Assembly: GCF_000429925.1 (NCBI RefSeq)
Contig: NZ_AUCU01000027.1
Span: 1-64,000 of the forward strand
Source: Desulfatirhabdium butyrativorans DSM 18734
Lineage (GTDB): Bacteria; Desulfobacterota; Desulfobacteria; Desulfobacterales; Desulfatirhabdiaceae
DNA: 64,000 nt
Direction: 5' to 3'
Positions 35,118-47,098 of this stretch are shown piece after piece; position 1 is the stretch's first letter, and every line of letters starts with the position of its first letter. Under the pieces are notes generated by a model. It ran no database searches. It saw only the letters and a list, made by a program, of their open reading frames with translations, and had not been told where the DNA came from. Position numbers and translations under genes: made by a program.

Positions 35118-35393
35118 ATGGCACAACACTCAACCACCCGGAAAAAAGTATCCGCCAAGAAAAAACGCGTTTTTCATCGCCGCAAGGTCTGCCGATTCTG
35201 TGCAGACAGCAGTCTGGTCATCGACTACAAGGACGTCAAAACGCTGAGATTTTTCATTACCGAACGCGGGAAGATCATTCCCAGAAGAATCAGCGGAACC
35301 TGCTCCAAACATCAGCGTTCCCTGAACGAGGCCATCAAACGGGCCCGGACCATCGCCCTGCTGCCATTTGTCGGCACACTGGAAGCCAATTGA
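35118..35393 (+). CDS. rpsR: 30S ribosomal protein bS18 (zinc-binding type)
   Basis: A 91-residue ribosomal protein with a basic N-terminus and the conserved [13 protein letters not shown] core. It keeps four potential zinc ligands (Cys25, Cys28, Cys62, His65), marking it as the C+ form that lacks the zinc-independent substitution. It follows rpsF after three bases. Confidence 0.97.
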   Translation: MAQHSTTRKKVSAKKKRVFHRRKVCRFCADSSLVIDYKDVKTLRFFITERGKIIPRRISGTCSKHQRSLNEAIKRARTIALLPFVGTLEAN

Positions 35394-35448
35394 CGATCCG
35401 ACCGGGAGCCTTACCCCTATCGTTTCCAGACCCATCGAGGTATCGACG

Positions 35449-36399
35449 GTGACCCTTTCCCGCCTGAAGCCAATGGGATGGTGTGTGGTGATGATTCTTA
35501 CACTGGCTGAAGCCGCACACTTCATCCCGCTTTTCGGATTCATCCTGGCAGGCATGGTACCCTTTCCGGCTCTCATCTTGCGCTTGAAACAAGGCGCTGT
35601 CGATGGAAGATGGGCTACAGCCTCGGCTTGTTTGTTGATTTTCATTTTGTTTTCACAATCCGGAACCGATCGGATCATCTTTGCGGCGATGGCCGTTTTG
35701 GGCCTCCTGATCGGTGAAGGGTTCGATCGGCAAGTCGCAATCGATTGGGCAATCGGTGGCAGTGCCGCTATCGTATGGATCGGTGTCTGGCTGATCGTTG
35801 TAATGTTTTCGACGCTTGCGGGTTTTTCCTTCTTCTCGACTGCGGAACAAACCATGAAGCAAAGCCTCGAAATCACCGCTTCTCTGTATGAACAGATGAA
35901 CGTTCCGCCGGAAACCATCGCAACCCTGCAGCAATCGATGGATCGGATTGCGTATGTTCTGGTCCGCCTTCTGCCGGGATTTTCGATGATGTCTCTGCTT
36001 TTTGTCGGATGGGTTCAGCTGCTTCTGGTTCGAATCCTCGCCCTCAGATGGCCCATAGCACTCGGCAAGACCCAAATCGATGCCCCGCTGAACCAGTGGC
36101 GGGCGCCCGATTTGTTGATCTGGATCCTGATTGGATGCGGCGCCATGATGATGGTTCCGCATCCAATCATTCGGCTGATCGGCATCAACGTTCTCCTGCC
36201 GGTGCTCATTGTCTATATGTTCCAGGGAATCGGGATCGTCTCTTTCTTCCTGGAGAAAAAGCATGCACCCAGATGGCTGCGGGTTTGTATTTATATCGCC
36301 GTTTTTTTCCAGCAGATTGCCATGATCATCGTAATGCTGCTCGGGATATTCGATTTATGGATTGATTTTCGCAAAACGGCGTCCAAACAGGACGCATGA
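35449..36399 (+). CDS. DUF2232 (YybS-like) membrane protein
   Basis: A polytopic membrane protein of about 316 residues with eight or so helices, located between rpsR and rplI. The region from LSRLKPMGWCVVM through FPALILRLKQG and later MMMVPHPIIRLIGINVLLP fits DUF2232. The family often sits in this ribosomal operon and has no proven function, although transport or small-molecule sensing has been proposed. The open frame extends back into rpsR. The GTG at 35449 is preferred because it leaves the preceding gene and has GAGGT about eight bases upstream; the start is uncertain. Confidence 0.75.
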   Translation: MTLSRLKPMGWCVVMILTLAEAAHFIPLFGFILAGMVPFPALILRLKQGAVDGRWATASACLLIFILFSQSGTDRIIFAAMAVLGLLIGEGFDRQVAIDWAIGGSAAIVWIGVWLIVVMFSTLAGFSFFSTAEQTMKQSLEITASLYEQMNVPPETIATLQQSMDRIAYVLVRLLPGFSMMSLLFVGWVQLLLVRILALRWPIALGKTQIDAPLNQWRAPDLLIWILIGCGAMMMVPHPIIRLIGINVLLPVLIVYMFQGIGIVSFFLEKKHAPRWLRVCIYIAVFFQQIAMIIVMLLGIFDLWIDFRKTASKQDA

Positions 36400-36415
36400 C
36401 GAATATGGAGGAAAT

Positions 36416-36859
36416 ATGCAGGTCATTCTGAAAGAAACCATTGAATCTCTGGGAACCATCGGCAGCGAGGTCAAGGTAGCGGATGGGTATGCCAGGAATT
36501 ATCTGCTGCCCCAGGGAAAAGCCCTGTTGGCCAATGAACACAACCGAAAGATCATGGCCCAGCAGAAATCCAAAATCATCCTGCAACTGGCCAGGGAAAA
36601 GGCATCCGCCGAAGAGGCGGCCAAACGCATCGAGGGTCTTCAGGTGCAGGTTCGGGCCAAGGTCAGCGAAGAAAATCGACTCTATGGTTCCGTAGGTGTG
36701 CGGGATATTCAGGAAGCCCTGAAAGAAAAGGGCATCGAGGTCGAAAAGAAGATGATCCTGCTCGCAGAACCGATCAAGATGCTGGGCACCTATACCGTAC
36801 CCATCCGCATCTACAAGGAAGTCGAGCCCGAAATCACTGTCGAGGTCATTGCAGAGTAG
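36416..36859 (+). CDS. rplI: 50S ribosomal protein bL9
   Basis: A 147-residue protein of standard length. The N-terminal rRNA-binding domain (MQVILKETIESLGTIGSEVKVADGYARNYLLP) is followed by a long helix and the C-terminal domain. GGAGG precedes the ATG at 36416. Confidence 0.97.
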   Translation: MQVILKETIESLGTIGSEVKVADGYARNYLLPQGKALLANEHNRKIMAQQKSKIILQLAREKASAEEAAKRIEGLQVQVRAKVSEENRLYGSVGVRDIQEALKEKGIEVEKKMILLAEPIKMLGTYTVPIRIYKEVEPEITVEVIAE

Positions 36860-37088
36860 GCGAAATCGTTTCGCCCTTTTCTTTCAAGAACACTCCAAGC
36901 CAAAACACTGTCGAATCGTCGGGTGCAGAAGCCGGAACCATCCGGTTCCGCACCCAGATGATTCCGCATCAACTGCTATCCTTCGGCGTTTTTGCCATTA
37001 CTGTCCAGCATGCATGACTTGCAAAGCCGGGGGATCAGAATCCGCAAGCTGCTTTTCGAAACACGCCTTCAAGGTTGAGCTATCTGCC

Positions 37089-38447
37089 ATGCGTTCAAAA
37101 AAGACCTCGGATCCATCGCTGACTCATCTTCCTCCCCAGAGTATCGAAGCAGAAGAGTCCATCCTGAGTGCGATTCTTTTGGATAATGGTGTATTGCCCG
37201 ATGTGGTGGAAGTATTGCGTGCGGAAGATTTTTACAAAGGCGCCCACCAGAAGATCTTTTCCGCAGTCCTCGATCTCTTCGATCGCAGCGAGCCGGTCGA
37301 TCTGGTCACCCTGGCCGAAGCGCTCAAATCCAAAGGGCATCTCGAATCCATCGGGGGGCCATCGGTCCTGCTTCACATCCTGGAAAACGCGCCCATTGCG
37401 GTCAATGCAGCCCAATATGCCCACATCGTCCGGGACAAGGCCTGCCTGAGGCGTCTGATCGAAAAATCCACTCAGATTGTCCAGCGATGTTTCGAGGACC
37501 AGGGAGACGTGGATGACGTGCTGGATTTCGCCGAGGCTTCCATTTTCGAGGTTTCCGCGCACAAGGTCAAGCAGGCCTTCAGCCAGATCGGGGAACTGAT
37601 CGACAGCAACATTTACAAGCTCGAAGAGCGCCAGGAAAACAAGTCGCTATACACGGGCATCCCCACGGGCTTCGAAGGTCTCGACAAGCTGACATCCGGA
37701 CTTCAAAAAGCCGACTTGCTTATTCTGGCGGCAAGGCCCAGCATGGGCAAGACGGCCCTGGCGCTCAACATCGCACGGAACGTGGCAGTGGAATCCAACG
37801 TTCCATGTGCGATTTTCTCGCTCGAAATGTCCAAGGAACAACTGTCGATGCGGATGCTCTGCGCCGAGGCCCGCATCGATTCCGGAAGACTGCGGGATGG
37901 TTTCTTCAGCCGGGAAGACTGGGGGCGCATCACCCACGCCGCCTCCGTGCTGACAACCGCGCCGATCTACATCGATGACTCGGCGGATATTTCCGCACTG
38001 ACCATCCGCGCCAAGGCCAGGCGATTGAAAATGGAAAAGAATCTCGGACTGATCATCATCGACTACCTGCAACTGATGAAAAGCTCGGTTTCCGCTGAAA
38101 GACGGGACCTGGAGATTTCCGATATTTCCCGCTCCATCAAGTCCCTGGCCAAGGAGATTGACATTCCCATCATCGCGCTTTCCCAGCTCAACCGGAAACT
38201 CGAAGAGCGCAGCGACAAGCGTCCCCAGCTCTCCGATCTTCGGGAATCCGGCGCCCTGGAGCAGGATGCGGATATCGTCGCCTTTATCTATCGGGATGAA
38301 GTCTACAATCGCGAGGAAAACAATCCGAACAAGGGAAAGGCCGAAATCATCGTGGCAAAGCACCGCAACGGCCCGACCGGTATGGTCCCGCTGGTCTTTC
38401 TCAAAGCCTATACCCGTTTCGAAAACCCTGCCCCGGACATGCGATGA
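37089..38447 (+). CDS. dnaB: Replicative DNA helicase
   Basis: A 452-residue hexameric 5'-3' helicase. The N-terminal domain (LPPQSIEAEESILSAILLD) joins a RecA-like ATPase with Walker A ARPSMGKTAL, Walker B LIIIDYLQLM and the signature DLRESGALEQDADIV. The ATG at 37089 gives the normal length. A 229-bp gap separates it from rplI. The end overlaps hflX by ATGA. A DciA-like loader is encoded about 12 kb upstream. No intein is present in the ATPase domain. Confidence 0.97.
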   Translation: MRSKKTSDPSLTHLPPQSIEAEESILSAILLDNGVLPDVVEVLRAEDFYKGAHQKIFSAVLDLFDRSEPVDLVTLAEALKSKGHLESIGGPSVLLHILENAPIAVNAAQYAHIVRDKACLRRLIEKSTQIVQRCFEDQGDVDDVLDFAEASIFEVSAHKVKQAFSQIGELIDSNIYKLEERQENKSLYTGIPTGFEGLDKLTSGLQKADLLILAARPSMGKTALALNIARNVAVESNVPCAIFSLEMSKEQLSMRMLCAEARIDSGRLRDGFFSREDWGRITHAASVLTTAPIYIDDSADISALTIRAKARRLKMEKNLGLIIIDYLQLMKSSVSAERRDLEISDISRSIKSLAKEIDIPIIALSQLNRKLEERSDKRPQLSDLRESGALEQDADIVAFIYRDEVYNREENNPNKGKAEIIVAKHRNGPTGMVPLVFLKAYTRFENPAPDMR

Positions 38448-40135
38448 AAACGATTTTCGGTGAAACGACCGGGCTCAAACCCAGCCAAATCAAACGGCTG
38501 GAAGCCTTCTACCGCAAGCGCATTCCCCCGATGCATCTGCTTTCCTGGGACATGGCCCGGGATTTGTGTGCGCTTTCAGCAGAAACCGGCAAACAGATCG
38601 GCGTGCTGGTGGATCGGCAGGGCCGCATCGCGTTCGTTCTGGTTGGCGACCACGAACGCATCGTCATTCCGGAATTGAAGGAATATCGGCGTGTGGCCGG
38701 AAGATTGTGCGGACTTCGGTTCGTGCATACCCATTTTTCACCCGGCGGTCTGACAACGGATGACCTCACGGACCTTTCGCTGCTGCGGCTCGATCTGATC
38801 GCGGTCATCACCCTTCAAGCCGGAGCCGCCCTCCCCCATCGCGCGCAGATGGCCCATATCCTGCCCGGAGCGGATCCGCTGAAACCCTATCGAGTCCAGC
38901 CCCTTGAGGCTGCGCACAGCACGTTCTTCGAAAGCGGTGATTGCCTGGATACGATCCTTGCCATCGAGGCCGAACTGGTCAGGCAATCGGAACAACGTCC
39001 GGATTTTCAGCAGCCAAACCGGGAAGCGGCCATTCTGGTAAGCGTTTCCACAGGCCCGAAAGCGCAGGCGCTCGAATCGCTCGATGAGCTCGAGGAGCTT
39101 GCCACATCCAGCGGCATAAAGGTCGCAGATCGTTTTCTGCAGGTGCGGAGCCATGCCGACCCGAGATTTCTCCTGGGTGCCGGGAAGTTGCAGGAACTTA
39201 CTCTGAAGGCCCTTCATCATGGTGTGGGGCTGCTGATCTTCGATCAGGAGCTCAACCCTTCCCAGCTTCGCTCCATTACGGACGCCATCTCCATGAAAGT
39301 GATCGACAGAACCCAACTGATTCTCGATCTTTTCGCGCAGAGGGCCCGATCCAGGGAAGGAAAGCTGCAGGTCGAGCTCGCACAGCTCAAATACATGCTC
39401 CCGAGGCTTGTCACCAAAAATACCGCCATGTCCCGGCTGACTGGCGGCATCGGCGGAAGAGGACCTGGCGAGACCAAACTCGAAATCAACCGAAGACGGG
39501 CAAGAGAGCGGATTCATCGTCTGGAGCAGGCACTGATCGAGGTAAGTCGCCAGCGGAAACAGCAGAAGTCCCAGCGAAGCAGGATGCGGCTTCCGATCAT
39601 CTCGATCATCGGCTATACGAACGCCGGAAAATCCACCCTGCTCAATACCCTCACCCACAGTCAGGTTCTTGCGGAGCAGCGGATGTTCGCAACCCTCGAT
39701 CCTTCGAGCAGGCGCCTGCGCTTTCCCCAGGACATCGAGGCCATCATCACCGATACGGTGGGGTTCATCAAGGATTTGCCCAAAGACCTCCAGGTAGCCT
39801 TTCGCGCTACGCTCGAAGAGCTGGAAAGCGCCACCATTCTGCTGCATGTCATCGACATTTCCAACGAGCGCTGCGAGTCCCAACTGGCATCCGTCGAGCG
39901 CATCGTCGCAGACCTCGGCTTGAACCATATCCCGATGCTGCGCATCTGGAACAAGATCGACCGTGTCCATCCGGAAACGGTCTCCTTCCATCTTTCCCGC
40001 CATGGCGGGATTCCCGTCAGTGCGATCCAGCGAAAAACGCTTGTTCCTCTGATCGAAACACTCACACAGATGCTCGATCTTCAGCGCAAATCCGCTCTTT
40101 CCGAAGATAGGGATCCCATCTTGCTCTCGGATTGA
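38444..40135 (+). CDS. hflX: GTPase HflX with N-terminal extension
   Basis: A 563-residue ribosome-associated GTPase that helps rescue stalled ribosomes. Residues about 190-375 form the HflX-specific domain ending in GGIGGRGPGETKLE. The G domain begins IIGYTNAGKSTLLN (G1) and includes DTVGFIKDLP (G3) and NKID (G4). The first 190 residues form an extra domain with VHTHFSPGGLTTDDLTDLSLL, found mainly in delta-group and related bacteria and missing in the E. coli protein. It overlaps dnaB and ends five bases before the convergent radical SAM gene. Confidence 0.95.
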   Translation: MKTIFGETTGLKPSQIKRLEAFYRKRIPPMHLLSWDMARDLCALSAETGKQIGVLVDRQGRIAFVLVGDHERIVIPELKEYRRVAGRLCGLRFVHTHFSPGGLTTDDLTDLSLLRLDLIAVITLQAGAALPHRAQMAHILPGADPLKPYRVQPLEAAHSTFFESGDCLDTILAIEAELVRQSEQRPDFQQPNREAAILVSVSTGPKAQALESLDELEELATSSGIKVADRFLQVRSHADPRFLLGAGKLQELTLKALHHGVGLLIFDQELNPSQLRSITDAISMKVIDRTQLILDLFAQRARSREGKLQVELAQLKYMLPRLVTKNTAMSRLTGGIGGRGPGETKLEINRRRARERIHRLEQALIEVSRQRKQQKSQRSRMRLPIISIIGYTNAGKSTLLNTLTHSQVLAEQRMFATLDPSSRRLRFPQDIEAIITDTVGFIKDLPKDLQVAFRATLEELESATILLHVIDISNERCESQLASVERIVADLGLNHIPMLRIWNKIDRVHPETVSFHLSRHGGIPVSAIQRKTLVPLIETLTQMLDLQRKSALSEDRDPILLSD

Positions 40136-40140
40136 ATCCC

Positions 40141-41874
40141 TCACGCCATCGCAGGCGTCACCACGGCAACAGGCCGGAACGTATCTTCAACAGGCTTATG
40201 TTTGCCTGCCAGCTCACGATCGACGGCCATGGCAGCCGGATTCTTTTCGAAAAACGTTTCCGGCTCGTAGGTGATTCCCTCCTGAAGCCGCCTGTTTTCC
40301 GCCTTCATGGACATCAACAGCCGCATGCCGATGATCGGAGCCAGAACTTTCGCCTGCCATCCGAAATGCCGCTGGATATCGGCCAGTAAATCCGACAGAT
40401 CGGCAACGGGCCTTCCGGATGCCTTGAACCACCGGTCCATGGCCCAGACGGCTCCGGCATACGTTGTCCCCAGGAATCGATTTTCCCAGGCGATTCTTCT
40501 TCGGATTCGCGCATCCGGGTGCTGGTGATATCGCTTCCAACCGGCAAGCTGGGTCCGGATCAGACGGGCAAGGCTTGGACCGTTCACCTCGAAATCCCGC
40601 ATGAAGGCATCGGCGAGAAACCGGGTCTCCCATCCGGCCGGAATGTGCGGATGCCGGAATGAAAAGCGGTCCTGCCCATGGGTGTCCGCGACATCGATTT
40701 CATCGGAAGAAAGCAGGGAGCCGTCGGCCTTGTGCTTTTCGTACAGCGCGGTGCCGGGGTTGGGGGTGTAGAGCATGAATTGATGGAAATCGGTGGCATG
40801 CGAGACGGCATAATCGATGATTTCCGGCATATCTTCGGGCCGATGTTCCTCAAGGCCGATGATGGTGGAGCCCAGCACCCGAATACCGTGCGATTGCAGC
40901 TTCCTGACGAGCGCCTTGGTATCGACATGACTGAGTTTGGCATAAGAAGCGTTGTTCCCCTCCAGCCCTGTCCAGACCCATGAAATGCCCAATCCCACCA
41001 GTTGCTCGATGTCGTAGGATTCGAGTACGCGAGCAGAGCTGAAGACATACAGCGCCCAGCTCTTGTCGTTCTGTTGCATCAATTCGAGCAGCCGGAGTGC
41101 CCGCTTGCGATGCAGCAGAAAATTTTCATCCAGAACGAAAAAGGAATGGATGCCGATGCGCTGCTCGATCTGGTGCATGACATCGAAAAGTGCATCCCCG
41201 GTTTCATAGAAATTGACGAAATGGCCTTTGCCGCCAAAGAGGGCAGAGGTGGAACAGAAATTACACCCCATCGGGCAACCGACGGAAGGCATCAGAACAG
41301 CCGCCGTATCCCCTGGTTTTTCCTTTGGATTGTATCCGAGAATCCGCATGCCGAACCCCGAATATATGGCTGGATGCCGTACGGGCGCGGCTGGCTCCTG
41401 CCCGAGAAACCGCCGGAACCAGGCCACGCCATCTCCCTTGACGAAATGATCCGCATCGACCATGGATTCCACATCGATGGCATTGGTGACGTGTCCGCCG
41501 ACAACGATGGTGGCCTTGGGCTGAATCTGCCGCGCCAGTCGGCACATTTCAGCAACTTTGCGCACATTGGGAATGATGCCGCTGATGCCGATGATGTCAT
41601 AGCTTCTTTCCTGCAACTCCTCTACAAAACGCTCCCGTGTCGGAAAGTCGAGAAGCGTGCAGGGTGCATCGATGTTCGACTGAATCATCAGCAAGCCGAA
41701 GCTGCGGTGGAACATCCTCAGGGAAAACACGCCCTGAAACCGGGTAACCTGGTTGTGGTAGAGCTCCATCGGATTGATTTTTCGACTGCCGTAAGCGTCA
41801 TCCTGGGCATAGGGTCCAAAGACACTCGACAGCAGAACTTTCGCACGAATCCCCAGTGGATGAATGTCAGGCAT
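40141..41874 (-). CDS. Cobalamin-binding-domain radical SAM protein
   Basis: A 577-residue enzyme. The N-terminal half has a B12-binding-like fold (DIIGISGIIPNVRKVAEMCRL, IVVGGHVTNAID, DHFVKGDGVAWFRRFL). A radical SAM domain follows with the cluster motif CPMGCNFC, then LDENFLLHRKRALRLLELM and a GSTIIGLEEHRPEDM segment. No cobalamin-binding DxHxxG is obvious, so the domain may be degenerate. The C-terminal 130 residues are helical and unassigned. AAGGAG precedes the ATG at 41874. The substrate is unknown; relatives modify lipids, tetrapyrroles or natural products. It stands alone, convergent with hflX. Confidence 0.8.
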   Translation of the reverse strand: MPDIHPLGIRAKVLLSSVFGPYAQDDAYGSRKINPMELYHNQVTRFQGVFSLRMFHRSFGLLMIQSNIDAPCTLLDFPTRERFVEELQERSYDIIGISGIIPNVRKVAEMCRLARQIQPKATIVVGGHVTNAIDVESMVDADHFVKGDGVAWFRRFLGQEPAAPVRHPAIYSGFGMRILGYNPKEKPGDTAAVLMPSVGCPMGCNFCSTSALFGGKGHFVNFYETGDALFDVMHQIEQRIGIHSFFVLDENFLLHRKRALRLLELMQQNDKSWALYVFSSARVLESYDIEQLVGLGISWVWTGLEGNNASYAKLSHVDTKALVRKLQSHGIRVLGSTIIGLEEHRPEDMPEIIDYAVSHATDFHQFMLYTPNPGTALYEKHKADGSLLSSDEIDVADTHGQDRFSFRHPHIPAGWETRFLADAFMRDFEVNGPSLARLIRTQLAGWKRYHQHPDARIRRRIAWENRFLGTTYAGAVWAMDRWFKASGRPVADLSDLLADIQRHFGWQAKVLAPIIGMRLLMSMKAENRRLQEGITYEPETFFEKNPAAMAVDRELAGKHKPVEDTFRPVAVVTPAMA

Positions 41875-42021
41875 GTCAGTACTCCTTTCGTTGGGTTGGT
41901 GGCCAAAATAAGGATTGAAACATTTTGGATGGACCATACCCCAGCGTAAGGTTCCTGCACAGCAGAAATTCGTTTTGTGACATTCGTTTTACATGTACGG
42001 GCATGCGGAAACGGAGGGGTT

Positions 42022-42049
42022 AGTGGGCAGTGGGCAGTGGGCAGTGACT
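42022..42049. repeat. 7-bp tandem repeat, AGTGGGC type
   Basis: AGTGGGC is repeated three times, followed by a degenerate AGTGACT. It lies in the 460-bp gap upstream of the radical SAM gene and next to a CCGGCGAAAGCCGG hairpin (42057-42070). Confidence 0.8.
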
Positions 42050-42156
42050 TGTCACCCCGGCGAAAGCCGGCGGAAATCGTTTGGCAAACTCCCGCTATGG
42101 TAAAGCAGGATTGCGGGTTCCGCCGGAATCCTTCATGCAGGCAGGGTTGCCCCGTT

Positions 42157-42302
42157 GAATGAAAGTCGCGGGAGCGATTTTCGTAGGAATCGCCCATGCA
42201 ACCGGGATTTCACCCCGGTTAATGAAAGTCGCAGGAGCAAGCTACAAAAAATGGGAACGATCCGCTTTCTTCTAACCCCTAACCCCTGACCCCTGACCCC
42301 TG
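42157..42302. repeat. Repeat block P, copy 1, with CTAACCC/CTGACCC heptads
   Basis: The block starts with AATGAAAGTCGC, then two hairpins (GCGATT/AATCGC and AACCGGG/CCCGGTT), a second AATGAAAGTCGCAGGAGC and CTACAAAAAATGGGA. It ends with the heptads CTAACCC x2 and CTGACCC x2 (42272-42299). A close inverted copy is at 46650-46790. Confidence 0.8.
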
Positions 42303-42336
42303 GTTTTCGACTTTCGCAGAAAAACAGGAAGCCCGA

Positions 42337-43998
<1,662 letters not shown>

Positions 43999-44063
43999 TC
44001 AATAAGGTTTTGACAACAATGGTCGATCGATCGAAATCGTACGCTTTTCATCCGCTTTTAGTT

Positions 44064-44377
44064 AGTGCCGAACGAAAAACTCCTATTTGGAGCAGTGCGC
44101 CGCCTGCGGGCAGGCAATTTTGCGATGCAGCGTGAAATCCTGCGGAACACAGGACAGCCGCCCGATCTCGTACGGGTCGGGCGGATCCGGGTCCATCAAG
44201 AAAAGTCGAATCCTGTGGATTCATGTGGGTTATATCGTGCTTTCTCGTTGAGAACGCCCGACCCAATCACGCCTTTGGCGTGATCTTCGGCGGCTTCAGA
44301 CAGGTTCCCGCTGCATCGCAAAACAGTCTGCCCTCCGGCTCAGGTTGTACCCAAAACGGGTTTTCCGTTCAGGCACT
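44064..44377. repeat. Modular palindromic element copy 4, long form with internal hairpins
   Basis: This 314-bp element has an A-arm at the left end and an inverted B-arm at the right. Inside, TTTTGCGATGCAGCG (44118-44132) pairs perfectly with 44310-44324. Further perfect hairpins are CCGCCCGA/TCGGGCGG (44158-44184), ATCACGCC/GGCGTGAT around TTT (44266-44284) and GAATCC-TGT-GGATTC (44208-44222), with a TCCTG/CAGGA stem at 44138-44154. The right terminus overlaps the stop codon (TAG) of the minus-strand gene at 44376-45200. It lies between that gene and pyrG. Confidence 0.85.
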
Positions 44378-45200
44378 AGTTAGAAGGTGCTGACGGCGAT
44401 GGTGCAGCCACACGCTGTTTGAGCTCTTCGATGGCCTGATGAACGGGTTTCAAAGCTTCCGATGGCTGATATCCGGCATCCGGGGTCTCGGGCTGGACAG
44501 CTCCGGATTGACCGTCGGCAGGCTTTGTTCCAGTCTCCGGTTGTGCATCGATCTGTTGAACACGGATATCCTGCAGGACAAAGCCCTGTCGGGATACCTG
44601 AATGGAATAGGGATAATGAATCCCCTGAATCATCTTCCAATCCGAGAAACGGATTTCTCCATTGGGCTGCTGCAATCCATCGGATAAAACGTTCAGTCGA
44701 ACCGGTAAAAAACTGTCCACATCCACCCATAGCTGGGTAACGGGATCATCCGACTTGCTGGCGCCAAGAATCCAAACCGGTTTTCCCTCGAAGCGCCACA
44801 GGGCGCACTTTTCCAATTGCAATCCCATCCGCAAGGCCCACTGGTTGAAAGATACCCGGTTTCTACACCAGGGAAGCATGGCTCCCAATTCCATCCGGTT
44901 CATGGAATCATCCGAAAACAACGGTATGGCCTGCCCCCCGTTTCTGGAACGGTTGGCAGTGCCATCCTGCTGATAGGTAATCGAATCCGTCACCGTGGTG
45001 GTGGAACGATCCGGGTTCGTCATTTCCTGGACAATCTTCAGCGCAGAACATCCGCCCAGACTGACCAGCATCTGATCAACGACCTGATTCCCCTGGGGTA
45101 TGAACCCGGACATCACGATCCAACCGAAAATGCACACCGGTATCAATCGAATTGCAACCGGGGAGCGATGCGATTCCGTCTTTTGGTCTTTTCTCAACAT
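44376..45200 (-). CDS. Hypothetical membrane-anchored/exported protein
   Basis: A 274-residue protein of unrecognised family. A hydrophobic segment at about residues 15-35 (AIRLIPVCIFGWIVMSGFI) suggests a signal anchor. The body contains a beta-rich domain (WALRMGLQLEKCALWRFEGKPVWILG, then LWVDVDSFLPVRLNVLSD) reminiscent of lipoprotein-localisation-like folds, but I cannot assign it. The C-terminal 60 residues are rich in Pro, Gln and Ala. Starts at 45200 or 45212 are possible, and neither has a good ribosome-binding site. The stop TAG lies inside the terminus of a repeat element, so the natural C-terminus may have been altered by insertion. It follows eno on the same strand. Confidence 0.65.
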   Translation of the reverse strand: MLRKDQKTESHRSPVAIRLIPVCIFGWIVMSGFIPQGNQVVDQMLVSLGGCSALKIVQEMTNPDRSTTTVTDSITYQQDGTANRSRNGGQAIPLFSDDSMNRMELGAMLPWCRNRVSFNQWALRMGLQLEKCALWRFEGKPVWILGASKSDDPVTQLWVDVDSFLPVRLNVLSDGLQQPNGEIRFSDWKMIQGIHYPYSIQVSRQGFVLQDIRVQQIDAQPETGTKPADGQSGAVQPETPDAGYQPSEALKPVHQAIEELKQRVAAPSPSAPSN

Positions 45201-45258
45201 CTTTGAGCACATCCATGCGATGAGACCCCGCCCCGGGAAATCGGGCGAGGTCGATCTC

Positions 45259-46575
<1,317 letters not shown>

Positions 46576-46609
46576 TCATCGGACCGAAAAACGTCTATAG
46601 TGAGTCTAT

Positions 46610-46830
46610 TGCAAATGTCCTTCTTCGTCATTCCGGCGAAAGTCGAATATCAGAAGTCAGAAGTCAGGAGTCAGAAGTCAGAATAAAGCGGATGGCTCCC
46701 ATTTTTTGTAGCTTGCTCCTGCGACTTTCATTAACCGGGGTGCAGCCCCAGCTGCATGCGCGATTCCGGCGAAAGTCGCAGTCCGGTTCTTTTCAGTACA
46801 CTCTGGACCCAGGCATTCTCCGGGGTGAGA
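46610..46830. repeat. Repeat block P, copy 2 (inverted), with TCAGAAG heptads
   Basis: ATTGCAAATGTCCTTC and CATTCCGGCGAAAG resemble the repeat at 15160-15197. Next come five heptads TCAGAAG, TCAGAAG, TCAGGAG, TCAGAAG and TCAGAAT (46650-46684), then the reverse complement of block P from 42157-42270 (TCCCATTTTTTGTAGC, TTGCTCCTGCGACTTTCATT). A degenerate CGGCGAAAGTCGCAGTCCGG with CCGGGGTGAG tail ends it. No gene is seen in this gap. Confidence 0.8.
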
Positions 46831-46950
46831 TGCTGGTGTTGGAATTGACTCAAGTGATTTCGGATTTCATTCCGCCAATGATCGACTGACCGGCATTCGT
46901 GTTACTCCTGTCGCCAATTTTTGTCAAGAACGCAAGGCTTCAGATACATC

Positions 46951-47034
46951 GTGCCTGAACGAAAAACCCTGTTTTGGGTGCAACCCGAGCCGGAGGGCAG
47001 GCTGCTCCGAATAGGAGTTTTTCGTTCAGACACT
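46951..47034. repeat. Modular palindromic element, copy 5
   Basis: This 84-bp copy has a B-arm on the left (GTGCCTGAACGAAAAACCC, then CCGAGCCGGAGGGCAG) and an inverted A-arm on the right (GCTGCTCCGAATAGGAG to GTTCAGACACT). It lies just upstream of the small wHTH gene. Confidence 0.85.
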
Positions 47035-47098
47035 ACATAACCCGGCTGTTTTGTTTTGAAAAGTTTTTGATCCGAAAATGGAACGAGGAATGACGTTC

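Noticed and set aside
44048-44266. 72-codon frame inside the long repeat element as an element-encoded protein
   Set aside because: It runs through palindromic arms and hairpins, has no ribosome-binding site and is not preserved in the other copies.
46692-46889. 65-codon frame in the gap upstream of copy 5
   Set aside because: Its sequence is repeat block P and an adjacent hairpin repeat translated by chance.
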